Source: Fibrobacter sp.
GTDB lineage: Bacteria; Fibrobacterota; Fibrobacteria; Fibrobacterales; Fibrobacteraceae
Assembly: GCA_012515825.1 (NCBI GenBank)
Contig: JAAYXQ010000180.1
Coordinates: 1 to 5,216, forward strand
Direction of reading: 5' to 3'
DNA: 5,216 bases
Shown here: positions 1-5,216 of the stretch, piece by piece
How positions within the stretch are numbered: the stretch's first letter is position 1
Layout of the letters: each line of letters opens with the position of its first letter
Notes under the pieces: generated by a model
What the model was told of the DNA's origin: nothing
Seen by the model: only the letters and a program-made list of their open reading frames with translations
The model's database searches: none
Position numbers and translations under genes: made by a program

Positions 1-278
1 AAAAACATTTGGAATCCTCAAAAATAATGGTTTCAGGCTTTAGTTCTTCTTTCATTTATGGTTCAAAAGTAGAATTCATTCTTGACCCCTACTTTATTAC
101 AACAAATCAAAAAACAATGCCAGAGATAGAACTCTTTCTTCATAATCAATGGGTCTCTTTGAAGATTCGCTCTAGAATTACCCATTCTTTTGATTCTCTT
201 GGTCTTCACTCTATCCCTGTAAAACTTTATCATGGTAGTGATATCATTGAAACCACCCTTCTTTTGGAGGTTCGCTAA
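1..278 (+). CDS. 3' end of an unidentified gene; product ends in a PKD/Ig-like beta-sandwich domain (5' partial)
   Basis: The reading frame is open from the first complete codon (base 3) to the TAA at 276-278, giving 91 visible residues. A TTG at base 9 could be a start, but only eight bases precede it and show no ribosome binding site. A gene running in from the left is therefore more likely. The visible part alternates hydrophobic and polar residues in short stretches, as in beta-strands. It ends with H-S-F-D-S-L-G-L-H-S-I-P-V-K-L-Y-H-G and a final strand L-L-L-E-V-R. This resembles the last strands of PKD or Ig-like domains (a hydrophobic-F-x-x-x-G-x-x-x-V pattern, a turn, then a last strand), although the usual W-D-F-G-D-G motif is absent. 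The stop overlaps the next gene's ATG by one base, so the two are almost certainly co-transcribed and translationally coupled. The full product probably acts outside the cytoplasm, like its neighbour, but its function is unknown. Confidence 0.7.
   Translation, partial: KHLESSKIMVSGFSSSFIYGSKVEFILDPYFITTNQKTMPEIELFLHNQWVSLKIRSRITHSFDSLGLHSIPVKLYHGSDIIETTLLLEVR
266..270 (+). promoter_or_regulatory. Shine-Dalgarno site for the secreted hydrolase, inside the upstream gene
   Basis: GGAGG lies seven bases before the ATG at 278, within the last codons of the upstream gene. Together with the TAATG stop/start overlap it fixes the start at 278 and suggests that ribosomes finishing the first gene re-initiate on the second. 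Confidence 0.8.
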
Positions 279-2818
279 TGTTTTTATTTAGACTATTACC
301 TCTTTTCACTCTCTTGATTTGTGCTTGCCCTATTTTAGCCTCTTCTTTTGATTTATCCTTCTATGACTTAAAAAAAGATGGATTTTGCAGCAAGCAAAAA
401 GCAAAATTCGACTTTTCTTTTCATAATAAATGTTTCACAGCAAATGGGAAACAGAAAATTCTTTCCCCGTTTGTTGCAGAACAAATTCGAATTCGATTCA
501 TTGATCCTCCTAAAAATGAGAAGGCCTCTTCGACATTCTATATAGAAAAGCCTTTTTTGATTATTGATGGGATTCATTTAAGTACAGAGGAGAAACGTTC
601 TCTGGAAGATTTTGAACAAGACGCAAATGCATATGGTTTTCCTCAGGTTCTAAAAGCTTTTGGTTATACACCCATACTTGTTCAATTTCCAAGAACTGTA
701 GAAAAAACGCTGCAAGCAAATGCAAATTCATTAAAAAAAATGCTTTATTATTTATCCGATAACAAAGTCTATTTATGGCCACAAATGAAGGATGATTCTT
801 TTATTCTTTTAGGAATTAGTCAAGGTGGAGTCATTGGTCGTTATGCAGCATACTTATATGATTCACAAAAACCTTCTCATTTTCCTAAAATAAAAATGTT
901 TTCTTCGCTAGACTCCCCTCATCAAGGAGCTGTAATGCCAAGAGGTGTTCTAGCAGCTATTGATTTTTGGGCTAGAGGAGCAAAACAAGGCGCCGCTGAA
1001 GATTTTTTAGATTTAGTTTCTGGCCCAGGAGCACAACAATTATTGATTTATAATACTAAGAAAACAACTTCTAAAAGTGCCAATGATTTTGCACCTAATT
1101 TGGATCAAAAACGCTTTTTATTTAATGAATATCGAAAAGCCGCTAATTATAAAGGATTCCCATCTATTTTAATAAGTCAGGGGCAACTGAAAGGCGTCCC
1201 AAATAAACGTCCTAATAAAGCATATTATCAATTAAATCGCTATGCTGAAAAAGGATCAAAAGTTTGGGGTCGTGCGACTAGCCTATCTAATTTTACTTCT
1301 GACAATAGCCAAGTTTTTGCAGAAAATAGAATTTACGAATATATGGATACTGATAATAAATGGACACTGAAAGGTAATACCACTTGGGACCTAGTTCAAG
1401 GGAGCACGTACCCATTTATAGAAACTCTATATAACGCTTTTGAAAGCGCCTATTTACAAGAGATTCCTAATTATTTCGAGAAAACTTTTTTTTCTCTCAA
1501 TTTTTATGGAAAGTGGGATGCTCATGAATTAAACACTAAAAGTACGAGTTTTATTCCTACCACGAGCTCTCTTGATTTACTATGTGATGGGAAAATTTCC
1601 ACTACAGTGAAATGCGCTCATTCTCAAACAGAAAGTGGTTTATCCTTCGAGTCTCCTGGGAATTCGTCTACAGCAAAGGCTTTCTACGCAGTAGATAAAA
1701 CACACCCTCGTTATAAAGAAAGTTATAGTGGTCGTCATATTGAGCCACCTTATAATTTAGATGGAACCCCAAAAACAAACGTAATTCAAGGTATTCAAAC
1801 TGATTTATGGCGATTAATGTGTGAACTTGCAAAAATCGATTATAACCAAGAAAATAATACTTTCGACAATCCTTATTTTATTGGTCAATTTAATCCAAAA
1901 ACGAGTTGCCTAGATCAAGGTAAAATCCCTGAAGCCATATTGAATGCTGGTCGCATTCAACATGAAACGCCTCATTTTGCTCGTTATGACTATGCTCCAG
2001 AACAAAATGAAATGACAGAGAATGTTTCCTTTTTTGTTCCTGCACGGTGGCAAAAAGTCGCTTCTTTTGATTATGGGAAAAGTCTGCCTGCAGGCGGGCT
2101 ATTTGAAGTTGTTCTTAAAATGGATAATCCTAAGTCTAATTGGCTCAAAGCAGAGATTCTCTTGAACCAAGTGAAAGACGGCTCTCATCAAATTCAACTA
2201 GAAGAAAAATCTATTTCTCCTGATGGATTATATCACACCATTCGATGGCAATTTCCAACTTCACCAGGCGCACTTCAAAAATTCAGATGGATCAGACTTG
2301 TACTAAACTCTTCTGGTGGAGATGTCACCATTTCTAAAATCCGATTTATTAAAAATACTGTTTCTGATTCACCTCAACCATCGCCTATTCCTTTTTCTAA
2401 TATTTATCCTGGAAACTATACTTTCTATACTCCATGGAATACGAACGCTCCTCATGATTTAAATTATAAGAATTCTACCAGAGAGGGCGCTCGCTTTTAT
2501 TTTGAAAAAGCCTATGATGGAGTTCAATGGTCTTTTAAAAAGTCCTATTCATTCAATCCATATACTAAAATTCGCGTCTCTTACTCACCAAATACTTGCT
2601 TAAATTCTTTCTTGTACATTGATAATCCTACAAAGTCTAGATCCTTCTTAAAAAATGGAACCTTAAATGGGTTATTCATGAACAAGGTGTTCTCCATAGA
2701 AGACTTAATTCCTACTGAATTAAATACGTCTGATATTCTAATAGGTAGTAAACTGGTATTACAATCTTCAAGAGCTAATGAGGAATGTATTATTCATAGT
2801 ATTTCACTAGAACGTTAA
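278..2818 (+). CDS. Secreted lipase/esterase-like alpha/beta-hydrolase with two C-terminal beta-sandwich modules
   Basis: This is an 846-residue exported protein. Residues 1-21 form a Sec signal peptide (Arg5, a hydrophobic core, likely cleavage after I-L-A21). Residues about 90-500 look like an alpha/beta-hydrolase of the lipase/PGAP1-like kind. They contain a strand F-L-I-I-D-G-I-H (93-100), the nucleophile elbow G179-I-S181-Q-G-G184 with Ser181 as predicted nucleophile, and L-D-S-P-H-Q-G-A (211-218), which matches the '(S/T)PH.G' strand-turn of lipases. F-I-P-T-T-S-S-L-D-L (425-434) follows, then S-G-R-H-I-E-P (484-490). Asp433 and His487 are my candidates for the acid and base of the triad, by position only. 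Two beta-rich modules follow (about 582-692 and 708-846), separated by a Pro/Ser-rich linker (about 697-707); they may bind carbohydrate or the cell surface. The mature protein has eight cysteines in an order that would allow four local disulfides. The substrate (lipid, acylated polysaccharide or other ester) cannot be read from sequence. It is coupled to the upstream gene. Confidence 0.85.
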   Translation: MFLFRLLPLFTLLICACPILASSFDLSFYDLKKDGFCSKQKAKFDFSFHNKCFTANGKQKILSPFVAEQIRIRFIDPPKNEKASSTFYIEKPFLIIDGIHLSTEEKRSLEDFEQDANAYGFPQVLKAFGYTPILVQFPRTVEKTLQANANSLKKMLYYLSDNKVYLWPQMKDDSFILLGISQGGVIGRYAAYLYDSQKPSHFPKIKMFSSLDSPHQGAVMPRGVLAAIDFWARGAKQGAAEDFLDLVSGPGAQQLLIYNTKKTTSKSANDFAPNLDQKRFLFNEYRKAANYKGFPSILISQGQLKGVPNKRPNKAYYQLNRYAEKGSKVWGRATSLSNFTSDNSQVFAENRIYEYMDTDNKWTLKGNTTWDLVQGSTYPFIETLYNAFESAYLQEIPNYFEKTFFSLNFYGKWDAHELNTKSTSFIPTTSSLDLLCDGKISTTVKCAHSQTESGLSFESPGNSSTAKAFYAVDKTHPRYKESYSGRHIEPPYNLDGTPKTNVIQGIQTDLWRLMCELAKIDYNQENNTFDNPYFIGQFNPKTSCLDQGKIPEAILNAGRIQHETPHFARYDYAPEQNEMTENVSFFVPARWQKVASFDYGKSLPAGGLFEVVLKMDNPKSNWLKAEILLNQVKDGSHQIQLEEKSISPDGLYHTIRWQFPTSPGALQKFRWIRLVLNSSGGDVTISKIRFIKNTVSDSPQPSPIPFSNIYPGNYTFYTPWNTNAPHDLNYKNSTREGARFYFEKAYDGVQWSFKKSYSFNPYTKIRVSYSPNTCLNSFLYIDNPTKSRSFLKNGTLNGLFMNKVFSIEDLIPTELNTSDILIGSKLVLQSSRANEECIIHSISLER

Positions 2819-2841
2819 ACAGAATAAATCTATAGTATCTG

Positions 2842-2874
2842 TAACAACGATTTCAAAATATGATTTCGTTGTTA
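2842..2874 (+). terminator. Probable terminator after the hydrolase gene
   Basis: A perfect 9-bp stem (TAACAACGA at 2842-2850 with TCGTTGTTA at 2866-2874) encloses a 15-base loop. It starts 24 bases after the hydrolase stop and is followed by a T-rich but interrupted stretch (TTAATTTATTATAC). Position and stem suit an intrinsic terminator. The broken U-tract and large loop make it a weak one, so some read-through into the lipoprotein gene is possible. Confidence 0.5.
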
Positions 2875-3034
2875 TTAATTTATTATACACCTTATTTAAT
2901 ATAAAAGCCTACACAATTGAAGAGCTATACAAGATTATATTATTTTTTATATCGATATTTAAAAAAGCGGAGCAAGACTTTTAAGGTAAAAAACTTGAAA
3001 GTTTTATATGAGGATCAAACAAATAAAATTAATT

Positions 3035-3057
3035 TATACACAAAATATATGTGTATA
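3035..3057. promoter_or_regulatory. Candidate operator: perfect 8-bp inverted repeat next to the promoter
   Basis: TATACACA (3035-3042) and TGTGTATA (3050-3057) are exact inverted copies separated by seven A/T bases. The right arm ends four bases before the TATAAT box at 3062, so the element covers the -35 region and spacer. A dimeric regulator bound here would be expected to block RNA polymerase. In such AT-rich DNA a chance palindrome is possible, but the C/G-containing arms and their position argue for function. No regulator gene is in view. Confidence 0.4.
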
Positions 3058-3061
3058 TAGC

Positions 3062-3067
3062 TATAAT
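3062..3067 (+). promoter_or_regulatory. Candidate -10 box for the lipoprotein gene
   Basis: A consensus TATAAT lies 47 bases upstream of the lipoprotein start. It would place transcription initiation near 3074-3076, with a leader of about 40 bases. No good -35 is seen at 16-18 bases; the best is TACACA at 3037-3042 with a 19-base spacer. The promoter may therefore be weak or need an activator, or it may belong to a lineage with a different -35 sequence. AT-rich intergenic DNA produces such boxes by chance, so this is moderate evidence only. Confidence 0.4.
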
Positions 3068-3100
3068 ATAATTTATATTATTCGCATCATAAAATTTATT

Positions 3101-3108
3101 AAGGAGAG
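3101..3108 (+). promoter_or_regulatory. Ribosome binding site AAGGAGAG of the lipoprotein gene
   Basis: AAGGAG at 3101-3106 lies four bases before the first ATG (3111) and seven before the second (3114) of a tandem ATGATG. The second spacing is closer to the optimum and to the seven bases seen at the hydrolase start, so 3114 is preferred. The same octamer AAGGAGAG precedes rplT on the other strand. Confidence 0.75.
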
Positions 3109-3113
3109 TAATG

Positions 3114-3884
3114 ATGAAATCATTTAGATATTTATTTCCATGTTTTTTATTAATCACAATTTCTATTTTTTTAAGTGGTTGCGACACAGTGACACTGCAT
3201 GCTTTAGGAAGCAATCCAATTCCTGTAATGCACGAACCTAGAACTGAAAAAACGGATTCCAGCGAAATGGTTCTTAGTGCAAACTTAAACGGTTCTATTT
3301 TAACTACTGGAATAAACATCAAAGAATATTCTTCTATCGGAGGTCATCTTGATGTCACTTATCGTTTAGGAAATCTTTTTTCTCCACTATTCTTTAACGG
3401 AACTGTATTTGGTTCGTATGGGAAATTAAAACTTACTTGTGATGATTCTGATTGTAATGAAAATTTCCGTTCTCTTACAGAAGAAGAGAAATCCTATTCA
3501 ACGGCTTCCATTCAAGAACGCATTAGAGTTGGCGTTGAATTAATGCCATTTTTCCTCACCATTGGAGCAAGTGCAGGCCTTCATTTTTATCAAGATTTTT
3601 TACAATATGAAGATCTAAGAAAAAAACTTAAAGAGACTAACTATGTTAATGGTAATTATTCTTACGACGTATATCCTGAGATTCGCGTGTGGCTTGGTTC
3701 AAGACTTGGGTCAAAAGGTAAATATGGCACAATCAATTTTGAAGGCTCATACCAATTATATGCTGATAGCTACGATAATATTCTTTCTGTCAGCTTAGGT
3801 TACTTTCACCCAAGTGGCTGGCACGGAGGCGTAATAATTCATAACTCTATGATTCTTACTGCAGGAAAAAGCTTTAAGTTTTAA
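3114..3884 (+). CDS. Predicted lipoprotein with an outer-membrane beta-barrel-like body
   Basis: I do not recognise a named family. Counting from the ATG at 3114 (256 residues; one more if 3111 is used), the N-terminus is a lipoprotein signal: K2, R5, a hydrophobic stretch to about 19, and the lipobox L20-S-G-C23. Cys23 would be lipidated and Asp24 follows it. Residues about 24-50 are a polar tether. The rest consists of roughly ten amphipathic beta-strands rich in Gly, Tyr and Phe, separated by short turns (about 51-62, 75-86, 91-107, 132-144, 145-160, 183-196, 203-218, 223-233, 236-256). The last strand ends A-G-K-S-F-K-F; a terminal Phe is the usual signal of outer-membrane barrel proteins. 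Cys109 and Cys114, in an acidic loop (C-D-D-S-D-C), could form a disulfide or bind a cation. It appears to be a single-gene transcript with its own promoter and terminator. It could instead be a soluble periplasmic beta-sandwich or beta-barrel. Confidence 0.75.
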   Translation: MKSFRYLFPCFLLITISIFLSGCDTVTLHALGSNPIPVMHEPRTEKTDSSEMVLSANLNGSILTTGINIKEYSSIGGHLDVTYRLGNLFSPLFFNGTVFGSYGKLKLTCDDSDCNENFRSLTEEEKSYSTASIQERIRVGVELMPFFLTIGASAGLHFYQDFLQYEDLRKKLKETNYVNGNYSYDVYPEIRVWLGSRLGSKGKYGTINFEGSYQLYADSYDNILSVSLGYFHPSGWHGGVIIHNSMILTAGKSFKF

Positions 3885-3898
3885 AATTAAGATTTAAG

Positions 3899-3939
3899 AA
3901 AAGAGTCTTTAATTAAATACAATTAGGGACTCTTTTTTT
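3899..3939 (+). terminator. Strong intrinsic terminator of the lipoprotein gene
   Basis: Bases 3899-3914 pair with 3921-3936 in a 16-bp stem with two G-U pairs (3908-3927 and 3909-3926) around the hexaloop AAATAC. The 3' arm runs into seven consecutive T (3933-3939). It begins 15 bases after the lipoprotein stop. Confidence 0.85.
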
Positions 3940-4034
3940 GATGTTACTAAATCCAAAATGTTTAAGGCAATCATTGAGTTAAATGTTTTAGAAAATGAAT
4001 AGAAACCATAAATATTCTTTTTCTCATTTATTAT

Positions 4035-4068
4035 AAAAAAAGGCTCTTCTAACGAAGAGCCTTTTTCT
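4035..4068 (-). terminator. Intrinsic terminator of the infC-rpmI-rplT operon (possibly bidirectional)
   Basis: GGCTCTTC (4042-4049) and GAAGAGCC (4054-4061) form a perfect 8-bp GC-containing stem with the tetraloop TAAC, and flanking A/T runs extend the pairing. On the minus strand the hairpin is followed by seven T (complement of 4041-4035), about 20 bases past the rplT stop. On the plus strand it is followed by TTTTTCTT, so it can also back up the lipoprotein terminator and keep converging transcripts apart. Confidence 0.9.
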
Positions 4069-4081
4069 TAATCTAAAAAGA

Positions 4082-4435
4082 TTAAGCCACAGACTTCACT
4101 AACTTAACAACCTCAGCAAAAGCTGCTGGGTCAGCAACAGCCATGTCAGCTAAAACCTTTCGGTTCATTTTGACATTAGCCTTACCTAGTAAGAAAATGA
4201 ATTGGCTATAACTAACGCCATGTTCACGAACAGCGGCATTCAAGCGAGTAATCCACAATGTGCGGAAATCACCTTTCTTGTCACGACGGTGAGCATAGGC
4301 ATATTGGCCAGCATGGGCTACAGCATCAATCGCAATACGAATATTGGACTTACGACGACCGTAGAAACCTTTTGCAGCCTTAAGTATTTTTTTACGACGT
4401 TCACGGGAAGGAACTCTGGACTTTGAGCGTGGCAT
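4082..4435 (-). CDS. rplT: 50S ribosomal protein L20
   Basis: This 117-residue protein matches bacterial L20 along its whole length. It binds 23S rRNA and is needed early in large-subunit assembly. The N-terminal half is very basic, with the family pattern S-R-x-x-R-R-K-K-I-L-K-x-A-K-G-F-Y-G-R-R (about 10-28). The conserved core Y-A-Y-x-x-R-R-D-K-K-G-D-F-R-x-L-W-I-x-R-L-N-A (about 45-67) and the C-terminal N-R-K-V-L-A-D-M-A (about 91-99) follow. The start is set by AAGGAGAG (complement of 4443-4450) seven bases upstream. It is the last gene of the infC-rpmI-rplT operon, 17 bases after rpmI. In several bacteria L20 represses this operon by binding its mRNA; no such site can be judged here because the leader lies outside the window. 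Confidence 0.98.
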   Translation of the reverse strand: MPRSKSRVPSRERRKKILKAAKGFYGRRKSNIRIAIDAVAHAGQYAYAHRRDKKGDFRTLWITRLNAAVREHGVSYSQFIFLLGKANVKMNRKVLADMAVADPAAFAEVVKLVKSVA

Positions 4436-4452
4436 ATTTTAACTCTCCTTGA

Positions 4453-4650
4453 TTAAGCCAATACAAGCAAACGCTTGACATGGTAGATATCACATTTTTT
4501 GATTGCACCAGCTTGACGTAGATTACGTTTACGCTTTGTGCTCTTTTTCGTTAAAATATGGCGCATGCCAGCATGCTTAAACTTGACATGGCCTGAACCA
4601 GTCACGCGAAAGCGCTTCTTTGCACCGCTGTGTGTTTTCATTTTAGGCAT
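4453..4650 (-). CDS. rpmI: 50S ribosomal protein L35
   Basis: This 65-residue, highly basic protein has the L35 signature: M-P-K-M-K-T-H at the N-terminus, K-K-R-F-x-V-T-G-S-G-H-V-K (about 11-23), then H-I-L-T-K-K-S-T-K-R-K-R-N-L-R (31-45). The length is the usual one. L35 is a small structural protein of the large ribosomal subunit. The start is supported by GAGGT (complement of 4655-4659) four bases upstream. It lies 21 bases after infC and 17 before rplT, the standard gene order. Confidence 0.97.
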   Translation of the reverse strand: MPKMKTHSGAKKRFRVTGSGHVKFKHAGMRHILTKKSTKRKRNLRQAGAIKKCDIYHVKRLLVLA

Positions 4651-4671
4651 TTGTACCTCGTAGGTTGTATG

Positions 4672-5216
4672 TTAAGCCTCACCTGCTGCCATGGGCTCGG
4701 TTACGGGCTTTGCGGGTGTTACCCCGCGTTTTGGAGTGTAGATAGAAGCCATTGTATTGCCTTCTACCCGCGCATCCATTTCCAAGTCGCCACTTTCGGC
4801 CAAGTCTATTCTAGCTTGATCCATGAGTCTGCGACCGTAATCCATGTGCGCCATTTCACGCCCACGGAATTGCATCACTAAACGTACTTTCATTCCGCTT
4901 TTTAGGAAGTCTTTTGCTTGCTCCATGCGATACTGATAGTCATTAAGAGCTGTTTTTGGATGCAGTTTAATTTCTTTCACTTTTACAATATGTTGTTTGG
5001 CTTTTGCAGCCTTGGCTCTTTTCATTTGTTCAAAACGAAATTTGCCATAGTTCATAATGCGACAAACAGGCGGTTTTGCATTCGGAGATACTTCCACCAG
5101 GTCTAGTTCGGCTTCTTTAGCCATCTGAAGAGCCTTGTGTGTTTCTATCACAAGCTGTTCTCCATCATCTTTAACGAGACGAATTGGGGAAATACGGATA
5201 TCTTCATTTATCCTTG
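4672..5216 (-). CDS. infC: Translation initiation factor IF-3 (5' end outside the window)
   Basis: The minus-strand frame is open from the window edge to the TAA at 4672-4674, giving 180 visible residues. IF-3 binds the 30S subunit, checks start-codon/initiator-tRNA pairing and prevents premature 50S joining. Numbering from the first visible residue, the sequence opens with R-I-N-E-D-I-R-I-S-P-I-R-L, the usual IF-3 N-domain start. A GTG at 5149-5151 is therefore an internal Val codon and not the start, and only a few residues are likely to be missing. The family signature R-I-M-N-Y-G-K-F-R-F-E-Q-M-K is at 52-65. The basic, Ala/Lys-rich interdomain linker (about 65-75) follows, then the C-domain with M-Q-F-R-G-R-E-M-A-H (114-123). 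After V-E-G-N-T-M-A-S-I-Y-T-P, near which most IF-3 proteins end, there is an extra tail of about 18 residues rich in Pro, Ala, Val and Thr. It heads the operon with rpmI and rplT. Confidence 0.97.
   Translation of the reverse strand, partial: RINEDIRISPIRLVKDDGEQLVIETHKALQMAKEAELDLVEVSPNAKPPVCRIMNYGKFRFEQMKRAKAAKAKQHIVKVKEIKLHPKTALNDYQYRMEQAKDFLKSGMKVRLVMQFRGREMAHMDYGRRLMDQARIDLAESGDLEMDARVEGNTMASIYTPKRGVTPAKPVTEPMAAGEA

Noticed and set aside
2990..3005. AAAACT-TGAA-AGTTTT hairpin and TTGAAA as a possible -35 element
   Set aside because: The 6-bp A/T-rich hairpin is weak, and no -10 box lies at a workable distance from TTGAAA. Chance is likely in such AT-rich sequence.
2819..3110. Possible small RNA or riboswitch in the intergenic region before the lipoprotein
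   Set aside because: I see no known riboswitch core, no tRNA-like fold and no internal terminator ahead of the start codon; only the hairpin after the hydrolase gene and the promoter-like elements can be supported.
3029..3322. Minus-strand open frame of 97 codons across the lipoprotein start
   Set aside because: It overlaps the promoter region and the signal-peptide codons of a well-supported plus-strand gene, and its C-terminal part is translated AT-rich intergenic DNA.
3958..4002. Tiny plus-strand frame of 14 codons between the two convergent terminators
   Set aside because: It has no ribosome binding site, follows a strong terminator and is short enough to occur by chance.
4202..4426. 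Plus-strand open frame opposite rplT
   Set aside because: It lies wholly within the certain L20 gene on the other strand and shows no independent coding evidence.
4630..5106. Plus-strand open frames opposite infC (4630-4881 and 4918-5106)
   Set aside because: They are antisense to a clear IF-3 gene, carry no recognisable domain and have unusual His/Cys/Phe-rich composition typical of shadow frames.

Overview
The window looks like the chromosome of a Gram-negative bacterium. Evidence: a Sec signal peptide on a large secreted hydrolase, a lipoprotein that ends in an outer-membrane-barrel-like stretch with a terminal Phe, and a standard infC-rpmI-rplT translation operon. Most visible genes have a good Shine-Dalgarno sequence, which argues against typical Bacteroidota. 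The make-up of the secreted hydrolase and the L20/IF3 sequences would suit a Fibrobacterota-like or other FCB-group lineage. This placement is tentative because no search could be run.

Layout, left to right. (1) Positions 1-278 hold the 3' end of a gene entering from the left; its product ends in a PKD/Ig-like beta-sandwich. (2) Its stop codon overlaps by one base (TAATG) with the start of an 846-residue secreted alpha/beta-hydrolase (278-2818). That protein has a G-I-S-Q-G-G nucleophile elbow, a D-S-P-H-Q-G motif and two apparently related C-terminal beta-sandwich modules. These two genes form a coupled operon that probably ends at a hairpin at 2842-2874. (3) An AT-rich intergenic region (2819-3110) carries a TATAAT box and a perfect 8-bp inverted repeat just upstream of it. 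They are placed to drive a lipoprotein gene (3114-3884) that ends in a strong terminator. (4) On the opposite strand, the 3' end of infC (IF3), rpmI (L35) and rplT (L20) form a tight operon that converges on the lipoprotein gene. A separate terminator at about 4035-4068 sits between them.

The left two thirds look like accessory cell-envelope or secretion functions. The right third is core translation machinery and is visibly richer in G+C. I found no mobile element, CRISPR array, tRNA, rRNA or phage gene, and nothing that clearly amounts to a new multi-gene system. The most interesting items are the modular secreted hydrolase with its coupled PKD-like upstream partner, and the lipoprotein/beta-barrel hybrid behind a possible operator.
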